Source: Chondrus crispus
Taxonomy: Eukaryota > Rhodophyta > Florideophyceae > Gigartinales > Gigartinaceae
Length of the DNA: 64,000 nt
Assembly (NCBI RefSeq): GCF_000350225.1
Contig: NW_005179318.1
Span: 314,987-378,986 of the forward strand
Direction: 5' to 3'
Each line of letters starts with the position of its first letter. Within the stretch, counting starts at the first letter, position 1. Position numbers and translations under genes: made by a program. The notes beneath the pieces are model-generated. The model saw only the letters and a list, made by a program, of their open reading frames with translations. It did not search any database and had not been told where the DNA came from. Positions 50,396 through 60,361 of this stretch are shown one piece after another.

Positions 50396-53300
50396 ATGCA
50401 GTTCTCACGCACGGCCGCGCTCTTCCTCTGCGCGGCCCTCCTTTCCCTTTTCCTTCACCCCGTTTCATCCCACCCCTCTTTCCATTCTGCCCCCCGCACC
50501 TCTACGGCACATCTAGCGTCCTGGCAAGATTTTTTCGTCAACTTGCTTGAGACTCCCGTTGTCCGGAAAAAGGACGGAGTCCCGGAACTCGAAGACGGGG
50601 AGAAACACGCTAGAGACCCGGAGAACATCGGTGATAAACCCGGATCTCATGTGAAACCAAGTCCGAGTTTTCAACAAGACGCACCGAATGGGACTGGCGG
50701 AGGCGGCCAGGAACCCTCCCAGGATGATGATGTGAGTCTCACTCCAGAGCCCTCCCCTATGATTATCACCTCAAAGCCCCCCGCGACATCAGAGGTTCCT
50801 GGCAACGATGGGATGCTTGGACCTGAGGAAGCCGTCACAGTCAACCCTTCTCAACCACCGGGAAAACAGTCTGTGCAACCTAACTCGCAGGAGCTTCTTA
50901 ATGAAAATGAGCTAGAAGAAACTCCGGTAGAAAGTCCGCCTGCAGATAAGCCAGTCTCTACCCCTGTTCCGTCATCGAAGCCTCAGGGCGCTTCTGCTTC
51001 TGTGAAGCCCTCGTCATCGAAGCCGCAGGGCGCTTCTGTTTCCGCGAAGCCCTCTCCTAAAGCTTACAGATCGACTGTACCAACACCGTCAAGTTCGGCT
51101 TCTCTCCCGGTGACGAGTCCAAGTGTCACTGGAGCTGGCGGAGCTAGCGCAGCTAAGCCAACTGCTTCGGGCTCCCCATCTCCAATGTTTGCTATCGAGA
51201 AGCCTGTCAAGGCCACTCCTGACATTGTGGAAGAACCAAGTATTGAGAACTCGGCGACTTCTTCTGGGTCCGAGGATACAACTGCGTCTCCTTCGCCAGT
51301 CGTTTCAGGGCCTAACACGTCGCCGTCACCAGCAGTTGTATCTTTGACTCCAATTCCTTTGCTCACTCCAGAGCCAGCGTCATTTGAGGAAGGCGAGATG
51401 CAAACATCTCCTGAGGCAGGGCAAGAACGATCCCCACTTAGTAGCAAAATCCCGAATGCATCTCCGGTGAATACGACGACTAACAATGCAGCTGTTACAG
51501 CAGTGCCCCCAGCTGGAGCAACTGCGATACCACCGCCAGGATCTGATGACCCACCAGCGGATTCCACAACCAATCCAGTGGCTTCTTCTACTCCCAAAGT
51601 CGTAGTCACCGCTATTGCTCCATCCCCAGCATCATCAACTTCCTCTGCGGTGAATGCGTCGCCTTCATCACTACCGCAAGCTGCTGACGTTACCGCAGTC
51701 CCGCCAGCAGCTCCAAGCCAAGCAGGTGTAACTGCAATTCCGCCCTCACCCGCGAACAAACCGGATGCGACAGCAATTCCGCCTCTTTCTGAGTCTGTAC
51801 CTTCCTCTGAATCTGCTTCTTCCGGTACCGATTTCACCTGCTTGTACTTTGGTGATGGAACAGTTTCAGGGTTTGAGAGCCCAGATACCACCCTCTTCAG
51901 TGGCGAAACCGGGAAATTCTCAGTTCCCCGCCGGGTTTTCCCAGATCTTGCACCGCAATATTTGTCACACACTTATGGAAAGTCATGGTCTTACAAAGTT
52001 TTGGTTGATTCAGGGCTGACATACGATTTTGTTCTGGGTTTCGCTGAAGTTTATAATGTCGCATGTGACTCCGGGAGCACTGCTGGATTTAGGAAGTTTG
52101 AAGTGACAATTGGATCTGAGAGTACCATCATTGATATCATGTCAGAAGCTGGCTGTGGAAAAGCTTTGAAAAAGAGTTTCGATGGCGTTGTTGCGGAGAG
52201 CAACTTCATAACAGCTGCCTTTAGGGGTTTCGGCCAACAAGCGGTCCTGAACACAATGTGCTATCGCCCAACAGGGGGAACCAATTCCGGCCCCATTCCT
52301 CAGCCTTCCTCTGTTCCAGATTCCTCGACCTCGACTCCAAACTTGTCAGACATAGTGGGTCCAGGTGAAGACTTTCGATGTATTAACTTTGGCCCAAAGG
52401 TTATCGGCGGATATACTCCATATGATAAGACTGCAGTACAAGGCAATACCTTCCTTTATCGTGGGTCTGGACCTAAAAACCCTGAACTTCCGCCAGCATA
52501 TCAATATCACCTGTTCGGGGATGACTGGAGCTACTCTCTTGACGTGTCATCCGACAATCCTCAGAACGTTGTGCTTGGATTTGCGGAAGTGTATCCAGAA
52601 GCATGCGCTGCTGGTAGTCAGGGAGCATTTAGGGTTTTCACAGTTTCGGTAGGGGGTGATCTTCAGCTTGTGGATGCGATGAAGACTGCTGGATGTGAAG
52701 CTGTTGAACAAATTGAGTTTGACAGTGTGATTCCACAAAACGGAGCCATTGACCTGTCGCTTTCCTCGATATCGGGCGATTCGATGTTGTCGGTCATATG
52801 TTTTTCCGATGTAGATACATCCGCTCCTTCTCAATCTATTCCTACAGCAGTACCTCCGCCTACGTCTTCAAGCCTCTCTCCAGCTCCATCCGGGCCAAGC
52901 ACACCAGATGCATCGACATATGATGCCTGTTTCAAGTTTGGAGATGAAGTCGTTGACGGGTTTGCAAACGTTGAGTTAGGAGAAGGAGTCGAAGTTTACA
53001 CGAACCCCTTCGCCGTCGTGAAGGGTACCCCATACGACCAAGTGTATGGAACTCACGTGTTCGGAACTCGATTCACATTTTCGGTACAAGCAAGTAGTCC
53101 TTCAACGAAGAAGTCCTTCATTCTCGGTTTCGCAGAAGTATTCCAGCCAGCCTGTAAGGATGGATTTCGAGTCTTCGATGTCACTGCAGGCTCGGATACT
53201 GAAACTGTCGATGTTTACAAGGAAGTCGGATGTAACACAGCGTTTGATTTGCGTATTGACGGGGTCGAACCATCATCCTCGACTGGTCGTTTCGAAATTT

Positions 53301-56300
53301 CGTTCACATCAGAGAACAACTTGCCCATGCTTTCAGCTGTCTGCATCCTTGACGAAGGCGTCTCCGAGACCAATGAGTTGCTGCCGTCAAAAGTTCCTGA
53401 CAAATCTTCTGCAACGACTGGTAACAGTGCAGGTGATGGACGGGATATGAAAGCACAAGTGAACGTTGGAGCACCTGATCCACCATCTCGTGACCCCTCT
53501 GTTCCTTCTACGTCTGATGATGAATCGCCAGAACAATCTTCCCCAGCGATGCCGAGCCTTGAGCCGACTTGGACACCAGAACCACTGGTTCCTTCTCCGG
53601 AAGTACAGACTGTAGAACCCTCGCGCAGTCCACAATCAATAGCAACTGATGAGTCATCCGGTCCTTCAGTACCGCCGCCATCACTACCGACTCCTTCATC
53701 AGAAGGTGCGACGTCTGTGCCAGAAGAAAGTGCTTCCCCTGAAAATTCTCCGCTTCCAAAAGAAGACGGGGTGATTATTTCGCTCCCAGATGCAAACCCA
53801 GAATCATCAGAAGAAGATATTCTTGTTGGTCCTGGTTTAACGTCTGAATTTAACGGTTCTATTCCATCACCGGAGGCCTCTGTTGAGTTAGTTGAAACTG
53901 ACTTTTCCCAAACCACCTTGGGCGTCGAAGGAGAGTCACAATCTCCACAAGCCTCGCCTATGGTCACTGTGAAACCAAGTGAATCTGCTGCGATTGGGAA
54001 GCCGGCAAAAGCATCTCCTTCATCAGTTGTTGAACCGACGCCCTCAAGTTCGTCTGAAGCATCTCCCCCTCCTTCAGTTGTTGGGCCCACAACGACCCCT
54101 TCGAGTTCTGCACCAGTTTCTGCGCCCACATCTACTCCAACAGGGGTGCCGCCGGAAATATCTCAGGATGCGGAAATATCAGAGGCTCCAGATGAGGATG
54201 AATCATCTTTTGGCAAACCTTCGAATGATCCGATGGAAAGCAACGATGCGCCAACAACCACTGCTGCTGTGACTGCAATCCCACCCAATGGAGCTATAAA
54301 TGGAGGATCTCCAGGTGATTCAGATGGAATGGAGCTAGAGGATGGTGAAGAAACATCTGAGAACCCAGAGAGCTCTCTCGTTCCTGAAGTCAATAGTGGA
54401 ACCAATTTGAACGCGGGAGAAGAGCCATCACCGTTGGTCACGGCCGTCCCTCCTGATGGGGGGGCCACTCCTTCAACCGAGTCAATGCCTACTGCTATCA
54501 CTCCATCAGCAGAAGAAGAATCTGGCAATGCAGTGACTGGGACATCAGCAGAAGAATCTGGCAATGCAGTGTCTGGAAATTCCACAGAATCGAACCAGGG
54601 AGTTATAATTGTGGACACGTCCCCCGTCCCGTCGGTTTCAGCGGTCCAGATGGTTCCATCAGCAGGCCCCGCATCGGCATCCCCCCCGTCAGCGGCTCCC
54701 CCGTCACTAGTTGAGGTACTCCCACCTGTCGATAATACACCTGGACCAAGTCAAGTACCTTCCGCATCTCCGAGTCAGGAACCTACCGCAACGGTGACAC
54801 CAACCGGGTCAGCAAGCCCAGCTCCTACAGGAGACGAGGATGGCGTCGTGGGGGGAGGCTCAGAGTCAGAAGCGAATGGAGAAGGATCACCATCTCCCTC
54901 AGCCTCACAGATAGTCTCTACGACGGGAACAGACGAGGTGATCACAGTGACTACAGAAGAGCCCTTACCCGCTCCCTCAGAGCCAGCTGGGGAAATTTCG
55001 CCAGCAAAGCCGGTCTACAATTCACCGGACAATAGCGCAGGCAATATCGAGGTAACAGATGGTTCAGATGTTTCCGATGATAATGTGAATCCAGATGCCA
55101 ACGAGGTTATTGTTGCTGGTGAGTTCAAGGAGCTGATAAGTTCGCAACCGGAAGGAAACGGATTCACGATTGGAATGGGTGTTCTTGGGGCGCTGCTTGT
55201 GCTCTTATTGCTGATCTGCCTGTTCTTCGCCATATTCAGAAGCGGAGGCGGTGCCTATTCGTACAGCAGCCAGTACTCTGGTCAGAAACCGACGGATTAT
55301 GGAGATCCTAGTCAAGGTGGATATACTGAGGAGTTGGCTCCGGGGACCGGCGACTATGGTGACACACACTCGTATGGGCAAGGGGGCCAAGAGGGATACG
55401 CTGAAGGCCAAAGTACTTTTGAATCCAGACCACAAACTAACGGAGGGTCTTTCACGTATGAAGGAGCTGGTGATCCCTTGCTTGCTGGATCCGGGTACGG
55501 AGGCGACGCTCCACCTGGCCCAGTGGAAGATGCTGCTGAGTCAACAGATGCGCAGACGGAGCCAGACACATTTACTGACTACACAAGTCTTAACATGCAA
55601 CTTAACATGCAACAACAGCCTACGGCAGAAGGTGGAGGACAAGAGTCTCGAATGGTTCAGAACGATGATTACACATTCACAGACACCTTCACAATTCAGA
55701 ACAACGGAATTTATTCTGCCGAGACCCGAGCGAGGGAGCTTGCTGAGATCCGTCGAGCTGGCCTTGCAGCCGCGGAAACCTCAGCGCGTGCTGCTGAAAA
55801 TCCTTCAGAGTCGTTCGATGCCCACGCCTCGATGGTGGGCCCCACAACGCATCCGGAGTCGACTAGGACTATGACCTATGAGCACGATTCAGCCACTGAA
55901 GGAGCAGACGATGGAGAGCGGTCGATGGGAGGATATGGTGCTCCGGAAAGGGCCATCGCTGAGCAAGACCCTGATATCGCGCACTCAGGTAAGGGCAGGC
56001 ATTCTGCAGATGGAGGTATTTCGATTAACTCCAACCCAGAAGCAGTTCCGTCGCCCTATGAAAGCAATTTCGTCCTGCAAGACGAAGCAAAACATTCAGG
56101 TAACTTTGAGGACGACGTTTCAAAATTGACCACGCGTACCGTGACAAGAAGTGGGTGGAAAGATGATCATCCTGATCAAAACGTTGCTTCCCATAAGAGA
56201 CTTGTAACTGAACCAGGTGAGAATGTTTTGTGTAATGACTCTTCTGATTCTCCAACAGGTACTTTTCAAGCTGGCGGCGAGCGATGGGGAAATATCCTCG

Positions 56301-56944
56301 CTCCCGCAACAGGCGGAGGCGCTGGGCGATCAAGAGTTTCGAATGACGGTCCGTGGCCCGCATGGTGGTCTCGCGGAAAACACCTTGCCCGAGATACGCC
56401 TACCGATGTTGTCTACGAACAGGAAGCCACTGCCTCTGCTGGCAGGGAGGAAGAGGAAACAGAGGTTTCTGACGTCGGGGAATCCAAAGAGAATGAGAAA
56501 TCCAGCACAGGAGTTGGCAGTTCAATGGTTCAGCGACACGCGGAAATGTTCTCTCGTAGGGAAGGCCATCCTTCCGTAACCTTTGAGACACCGACACGGG
56601 CAGCTCCTCTGGCGACATCGTCAAGACCAAACGTTATGTCTGCGGCTTCACACATTGCTCCAGACTCAGGCTGGCGTCGTGGCTCTCCACGAAAGCTTGA
56701 AAGTATCGACGAGAACGTGACAGTGAATCTGGAGTTCGAAGAATTGAGACGAAGACGAGAACCGTACGTCAAATCGGTTGCAAGCCGTCTCAGTGTCGGG
56801 CCGCAGTCAATATCCACTTCATCAATGTCGAGGGAATCTGGTTTCGACGCTCGTCAGGAGTATGAAGATGAACAGCAAAACCTCAAGGGGTCTGGACTCG
56901 GAGCGGCTCCATGGATGGGTCAGCAGACACCTATTGAGATATGA
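50396..56944 (+). CDS. Large single-pass membrane protein with three malectin-like domains
   Basis: The 2182-aa product starts at the ATG at 50396 (MQFSRTAALFLCAALLSLFL), a clear signal peptide. A Ser/Pro/Thr-rich stalk follows (to about 470) with VTA(V/I)PP repeats. Three malectin-like domains lie at about 478-623, 658-802 and 841-984, each with the C(L/I)(Y/N)FG entry, a WSY/FTF strand, LGFAEVY/F, FRVF(D/T)V and a closing C. A second long Ser/Pro/acidic stalk follows, then a membrane helix at about 1590-1613 (IGMGVLGALLVLLLLICLFF) and a cytosolic tail of about 570 residues rich in Gly/Ser/Glu. There is no kinase domain. Malectin binds diglucose in the ER; plant malectin-like ectodomains sense cell-wall polymers. 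This layout suggests a surface sensor or wall anchor. No intron across 6.5 kb. Confidence 0.85.
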   Translation: MQFSRTAALFLCAALLSLFLHPVSSHPSFHSAPRTSTAHLASWQDFFVNLLETPVVRKKDGVPELEDGEKHARDPENIGDKPGSHVKPSPSFQQDAPNGTGGGGQEPSQDDDVSLTPEPSPMIITSKPPATSEVPGNDGMLGPEEAVTVNPSQPPGKQSVQPNSQELLNENELEETPVESPPADKPVSTPVPSSKPQGASASVKPSSSKPQGASVSAKPSPKAYRSTVPTPSSSASLPVTSPSVTGAGGASAAKPTASGSPSPMFAIEKPVKATPDIVEEPSIENSATSSGSEDTTASPSPVVSGPNTSPSPAVVSLTPIPLLTPEPASFEEGEMQTSPEAGQERSPLSSKIPNASPVNTTTNNAAVTAVPPAGATAIPPPGSDDPPADSTTNPVASSTPKVVVTAIAPSPASSTSSAVNASPSSLPQAADVTAVPPAAPSQAGVTAIPPSPANKPDATAIPPLSESVPSSESASSGTDFTCLYFGDGTVSGFESPDTTLFSGETGKFSVPRRVFPDLAPQYLSHTYGKSWSYKVLVDSGLTYDFVLGFAEVYNVACDSGSTAGFRKFEVTIGSESTIIDIMSEAGCGKALKKSFDGVVAESNFITAAFRGFGQQAVLNTMCYRPTGGTNSGPIPQPSSVPDSSTSTPNLSDIVGPGEDFRCINFGPKVIGGYTPYDKTAVQGNTFLYRGSGPKNPELPPAYQYHLFGDDWSYSLDVSSDNPQNVVLGFAEVYPEACAAGSQGAFRVFTVSVGGDLQLVDAMKTAGCEAVEQIEFDSVIPQNGAIDLSLSSISGDSMLSVICFSDVDTSAPSQSIPTAVPPPTSSSLSPAPSGPSTPDASTYDACFKFGDEVVDGFANVELGEGVEVYTNPFAVVKGTPYDQVYGTHVFGTRFTFSVQASSPSTKKSFILGFAEVFQPACKDGFRVFDVTAGSDTETVDVYKEVGCNTAFDLRIDGVEPSSSTGRFEISFTSENNLPMLSAVCILDEGVSETNELLPSKVPDKSSATTGNSAGDGRDMKAQVNVGAPDPPSRDPSVPSTSDDESPEQSSPAMPSLEPTWTPEPLVPSPEVQTVEPSRSPQSIATDESSGPSVPPPSLPTPSSEGATSVPEESASPENSPLPKEDGVIISLPDANPESSEEDILVGPGLTSEFNGSIPSPEASVELVETDFSQTTLGVEGESQSPQASPMVTVKPSESAAIGKPAKASPSSVVEPTPSSSSEASPPPSVVGPTTTPSSSAPVSAPTSTPTGVPPEISQDAEISEAPDEDESSFGKPSNDPMESNDAPTTTAAVTAIPPNGAINGGSPGDSDGMELEDGEETSENPESSLVPEVNSGTNLNAGEEPSPLVTAVPPDGGATPSTESMPTAITPSAEEESGNAVTGTSAEESGNAVSGNSTESNQGVIIVDTSPVPSVSAVQMVPSAGPASASPPSAAPPSLVEVLPPVDNTPGPSQVPSASPSQEPTATVTPTGSASPAPTGDEDGVVGGGSESEANGEGSPSPSASQIVSTTGTDEVITVTTEEPLPAPSEPAGEISPAKPVYNSPDNSAGNIEVTDGSDVSDDNVNPDANEVIVAGEFKELISSQPEGNGFTIGMGVLGALLVLLLLICLFFAIFRSGGGAYSYSSQYSGQKPTDYGDPSQGGYTEELAPGTGDYGDTHSYGQGGQEGYAEGQSTFESRPQTNGGSFTYEGAGDPLLAGSGYGGDAPPGPVEDAAESTDAQTEPDTFTDYTSLNMQLNMQQQPTAEGGGQESRMVQNDDYTFTDTFTIQNNGIYSAETRARELAEIRRAGLAAAETSARAAENPSESFDAHASMVGPTTHPESTRTMTYEHDSATEGADDGERSMGGYGAPERAIAEQDPDIAHSGKGRHSADGGISINSNPEAVPSPYESNFVLQDEAKHSGNFEDDVSKLTTRTVTRSGWKDDHPDQNVASHKRLVTEPGENVLCNDSSDSPTGTFQAGGERWGNILAPATGGGAGRSRVSNDGPWPAWWSRGKHLARDTPTDVVYEQEATASAGREEEETEVSDVGESKENEKSSTGVGSSMVQRHAEMFSRREGHPSVTFETPTRAAPLATSSRPNVMSAASHIAPDSGWRRGSPRKLESIDENVTVNLEFEELRRRREPYVKSVASRLSVGPQSISTSSMSRESGFDARQEYEDEQQNLKGSGLGAAPWMGQQTPIEI

Positions 56945-57591
56945 AGAGATGCTGGTGTGTGGGATTTCCTAAGTCATATGATAGGTAGCGATTTAGTAGA
57001 GTGTGTAGATCGTAGACCTCGCAGATAAGAACTTGATTCCTTGTTTGTTATTTATTCAGTGTGATGAACAAATGGTAAGTGAGGCTGTAAAGTACAAGTT
57101 TAGAACGCAATGCGAAAGAGTGTGAGACATTCCTCCCCCTTTGCGAACAGAGTTTTTGTGACAATGCAGCTCGACATCTTTTTCTCTCGTACAACCTACT
57201 ATCCGTTGTCACGGAAAGAGGCTTTCTGAGATTACGACTTGCAAGTGAGGGTAGAATCAATTCCACCACCACCACTGGCGATAAGAACTTGCGGGACGAA
57301 AGGACCGGGTGCGACATCGTGGCATTGCCTTCCAGTTGACAAGGGAGAAGGGCTTGTGAATAGGTTATAGGTTATCGCTTCTCCTCCCAGTGAACCTCTA
57401 TCACACTGCAGTGATGCGTGGCGATCCATCGGCCATAGCGTACCCGTACCTCAAAAGCAAGCAAACCGAGCCGGCGTCCTTCCCAACGGACACAGCTACG
57501 TTCAAAAGTGCGACAATGCGCGATAGAAGGAACAACGTGACGAGCGTTGAGACTCCTTTCGAAAGCCCGCGGCAAACGATGAAGGGCTCAG
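56945..57591. other. Intergenic between malectin gene and GrpE
   Basis: This stretch holds the 3' regions of two convergent genes. Short frames on both strands (for example 57390-57629) overlap the GrpE 3' end and show no domain. No gene is seen. Confidence 0.5.
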
Positions 57592-58296
57592 TTATGGAGC
57601 CTTTGCAACTCCGACCTCGGCCGGCCTGAGTATTCTATCACCAATAGTGTATCCAAGCTTGGTGATATCCATAACGGTCCCTGGCTGATGGTCCGGGGAA
57701 GGAGCCTCGAAAACGGCCTGATACTTATTAGGATCGAATTGATCGCCGACCTCTCCGAACCTGGTGATGCCATGCTGGGCAAAAACCTTGAGCAGCTCCG
57801 CCTCTGTGGCGGCGACGCCGGTGTACAGGCCCTGCAGCTGGTGGTTGTGCGGGTCGTGCAGGGCGTCCTCGGGCACGGCCTTGAGCGCGAGGCCGAGGTT
57901 ATCGGCGACGGAGAGCAGGCCCTTAGCGAACGGGAGGACGGCGTACTTCTTGGCGTTGTCGACGTCGCGGCGGGCGATCATGCGGACGTTCTCCATCTCG
58001 GCGAGCACGCGCAGGGTGCGGTCGTTCAGCGCGGCCAGCTCCTGCTCCTTCTCCTGCAGCTGGTTGGCGAGGTGCTCCTCCGCGGACACGGGCTCGGGCG
58101 GGGTCGCGGGCTCGTCCGACGGGGGGGCCGCGGCGGGGTCAGAGCGAGGCTCGGCGTTCGGAGGGGCAGGCGCGTCGGCTGAGCCGTCCGCTTTGCTCTC
58201 CGTCGCGAGGGGACGGAGGGGCTGCGCGCGCGCGGCGGCGAAGCGCGCGCGCGGGGGGAGGAGGGAGACGCTGCGGGTGGCGAGGGCGCGCAGCAT
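57592..58296 (-). CDS. MGE1/GRPE-like: Mitochondrial GrpE nucleotide exchange factor
   Basis: The 234-aa product is the nucleotide exchange factor of mitochondrial Hsp70, which drives ADP release during import and folding. The first 35-40 residues (MLRALATRSVSLLPPRAR) are Arg/Ala/Ser-rich, a matrix signal. A low-complexity Pro/Ala linker follows. The coiled-coil dimer region runs through LANQLQEKEQELAALNDR and RVLAEMENVRMIARRDVDNA, then FAKGLLSVADNLGLAL. The C-terminal beta domain has FGEVGDQFDPNKYQAVFEAP and GTVMDITKLGYTIGDRILRPAEVGVA, the GrpE signature. The ATG at 58296 is chosen over longer extensions, which are low complexity. It is head-to-head with the membrane protein at 58710. Confidence 0.95.
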   Translation of the reverse strand: MLRALATRSVSLLPPRARFAAARAQPLRPLATESKADGSADAPAPPNAEPRSDPAAAPPSDEPATPPEPVSAEEHLANQLQEKEQELAALNDRTLRVLAEMENVRMIARRDVDNAKKYAVLPFAKGLLSVADNLGLALKAVPEDALHDPHNHQLQGLYTGVAATEAELLKVFAQHGITRFGEVGDQFDPNKYQAVFEAPSPDHQPGTVMDITKLGYTIGDRILRPAEVGVAKAP

Positions 58297-58565
58297 CGCG
58301 GGAAGGATGGTGTTGCGGGCGGGCGGGCGACGGTGGGGTGGGACGAGGATCGGAAGTTGTTGAGGTGGGCGGTGGGGCTGGCGGTGGGGCGGGCGGAGGA
58401 GTGAGCCGTGGGTTGATGATGTAGAAGGCAACGCCACCGGCGTGGCACTAGTGTACAGTACCAGATCCCTATCCTCCTCAAAGGACAAGGATGCGGTACA
58501 GTGGTGTATGATGACAAAGGCACCAATGAGAGGACGCGCATTCCTTTCGGCTGAATCATACGTTA

Positions 58566-58579
58566 CACGTGCACACGTG
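58566..58579. promoter_or_regulatory. Double CACGTG palindrome in the GrpE bidirectional promoter
   Basis: ACACGTGCACACGTGT (58565-58580) holds two CACGTG cores 2 bp apart in a perfect palindrome. It lies about 270 bp upstream of GrpE and 130 bp upstream of the opposite gene. TACAGTA motifs (about 58453 and 58496) lie nearby. A bHLH- or bZIP-type factor is the likely class of binder; this is inference. Confidence 0.45.
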
Positions 58580-58709
58580 TACCAGAATGATTGCCGCATT
58601 GATCGGGCGGGTGAAGGTACCTTTACCCTCCTCCTCCTCCTCCATCTCCACCTCCCCCCCGCCCCCTGCTTGCTTATCAAAAGCTTCCCCCAAAACGCGC
58701 GCCGCCACC

Positions 58710-59693
58710 ATGTCTTCCCCCGGTCCGGCTGCCGTCGCGTCCTCTTCCTCAGCCGCGGAACCGCCAGCGCCGTTCCAGAAGAAGGACGCGTCGCACGGCG
58801 CCTTCTACGCCGGCTTCTTCAAGGGCATGTTCTCGGCCTTCGACGGCATGCTGCTCTTCGCCTCGTCCAAGCAGCTGCGCCGCGTCTTCTGGAGCCTGCT
58901 CGCCCCGATGCGCAACGCCCAGATCGCCTACGTCTTCACCGGCGTCCTCATCTTCCTGCTGCTGCGCGACCCGGCCGACGACGCCGCCGAGCTGTTCTGG
59001 ACCATCTCGCGCTGGGGCCGCATCGTCACCGTCCTCACCACGTTTCTGCTTGAGAAGAAGTACCACGCAAACTCCATCATGTTCTTCGAGGCCCTCCAGG
59101 TCCTCAACCCTTCCTTTGCGCAAGCACTCAAGGACACCCCCAAGACCAACACTAGCCTCAAGGATAAATGGAACAAGGTCAAGAGGGTCGCTAAGCTCAC
59201 CTTATTCAAGGCAACCGGCGCCATAATTAACCGCATCTTCCCGGGCGGCAGGTACATCGCCATTCCCGCTGTCAAGTTTGTTTCCATGCGCCCTGTCCTC
59301 GGCGCCCCAGTCGCAGCGGGCCTCGCCTCCATACATGCCATCCCGGTCCAGTTTCTGGAGTCTTCGCGCGTCGATGACGCTTTGGTGTCTGTTGGTGAGG
59401 CCATCCTCGACGCCGACGAGCTGGGCACTGACGCCACGCGCGAGTTCCACACGCGCCTGGATTCGGAGGAGACCCGACATTACTTTGCGGAGCGCTATCG
59501 CGGCTACCTCACCGGTTGTGGCTTTGTCTACAGTTTGCTTGAAGCCGTGCCCTTGTTGGGCATTCCCATGTCTCTCATCGCGGAATGTGGCGCCGCTTGC
59601 GTCGTCACTGACATCGTCAAACGCAACCTCGACAAGGAGAATCGGAGACCGCTTGTGTGCGAAGACAAAGTAAACCACGACAAAACGTCGTAG
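58710..59693 (+). CDS. Multi-pass membrane protein, possibly EI24/CysZ-like
   Basis: The 327-aa product starts at an ATG in a strong context (GCCGCCACCATG). After a Ser/Ala-rich start come FFKGMFSAFDGMLL, an amphipathic segment SKQLRRVFWSLLAP, a hydrophobic helix AYVFTGVLIFLLL, a second near WGRIVTVLTTFLL, hydrophobic stretches around 180-220 (FVSMRPVLGAPVAAGLASI), and VYSLLEAVPLLGIPMSLIAECGAACVV near the C-terminus. This order (helical re-entrant pairs and a late GIP(M)SL motif) resembles the EI24/CysZ family and fungal relatives, but I recognise no diagnostic residue. The C-terminus is polar. Function unknown. Confidence 0.6.
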   Translation: MSSPGPAAVASSSSAAEPPAPFQKKDASHGAFYAGFFKGMFSAFDGMLLFASSKQLRRVFWSLLAPMRNAQIAYVFTGVLIFLLLRDPADDAAELFWTISRWGRIVTVLTTFLLEKKYHANSIMFFEALQVLNPSFAQALKDTPKTNTSLKDKWNKVKRVAKLTLFKATGAIINRIFPGGRYIAIPAVKFVSMRPVLGAPVAAGLASIHAIPVQFLESSRVDDALVSVGEAILDADELGTDATREFHTRLDSEETRHYFAERYRGYLTGCGFVYSLLEAVPLLGIPMSLIAECGAACVVTDIVKRNLDKENRRPLVCEDKVNHDKTS

Positions 59694-59758
59694 AGAGTCG
59701 CTTGCCTTTTGTACCCACCCTGCAAGTAACATTGCAGAGCTTTAGTCGCTTTTTTGTC

Positions 59759-60361
59759 TCAACTGTCATCTTCACTTTCACCTTTTACAACTTCATACGC
59801 TACCGGCCGGTTGTCCTTTCGCACGACGCTCTCATTGTACGGATAATCGCCCCAAAACGAGCGCCTCCCACTCACGGCTTCGAAATACCCCTCCGAGAAC
59901 TCGGTCAGGGCCTCCTGCAGCACGGCGACGCGATCCTTCAGCAGCCTCTCGACCGCCGGTCGCTGGTCCTGCACCTCCTCGGCAATGCCAGACGCGACCT
60001 CTTCGGCCTTGTCCATGCCCGTGCGCACGAGCCGCTCGCCCTTTTGCGCCAGCTGAGCCACCGCTCTCTCGCGTTTCACCTGCTGCTGCCGCGCGTGGCG
60101 CTCCTCCCGCGCCGTGATGTCCGGGTCCGGGATGTAGTCGTGCTTGTACAGCTTCCACGCCCCGCGCAGGCGCTTCCGGAACTCCGCCCAGTCCTTCGCC
60201 GGCTTCGGCCGGTCGCGCAGGCCCGGGAACACCGCCTCGCGCGTGTGGAACCGCTCGTACCCCGGCGGCGGCTGCAGCGGCCGGTGCATCGCCGCCCATT
60301 CCATCCGGTGCAGACGCCAGCGGGCCCGTGCCCTCCGCAGGTGCCGCCAAATCTGCTTCAT
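59759..60361 (-). CDS. Unknown basic, Trp/Arg-rich protein
   Basis: The 200-aa product starts MKQIWRHLRRARARWRL, a strongly amphipathic Arg/Trp-rich leader that looks mitochondrial. WAEFRKRLRGAWKLYKHDYIPDP follows at about 58-80, then a charged helix (QQQVKRERAVAQLAQKGERL) and an acidic C-terminus. I recognise no family. The start ATG at 60361 opens directly into the leader. It is convergent with the EI24-like gene (65 nt between stops). A mitochondrial location is inferred from the leader only. Confidence 0.65.
   Translation of the reverse strand: MKQIWRHLRRARARWRLHRMEWAAMHRPLQPPPGYERFHTREAVFPGLRDRPKPAKDWAEFRKRLRGAWKLYKHDYIPDPDITAREERHARQQQVKRERAVAQLAQKGERLVRTGMDKAEEVASGIAEEVQDQRPAVERLLKDRVAVLQEALTEFSEGYFEAVSGRRSFWGDYPYNESVVRKDNRPVAYEVVKGESEDDS

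Noticed and set aside
51064-51972. 302-codon minus-strand frame inside the malectin gene
   Set aside because: Shadow of the Ser/Pro/Thr codon bias of the real plus-strand protein.
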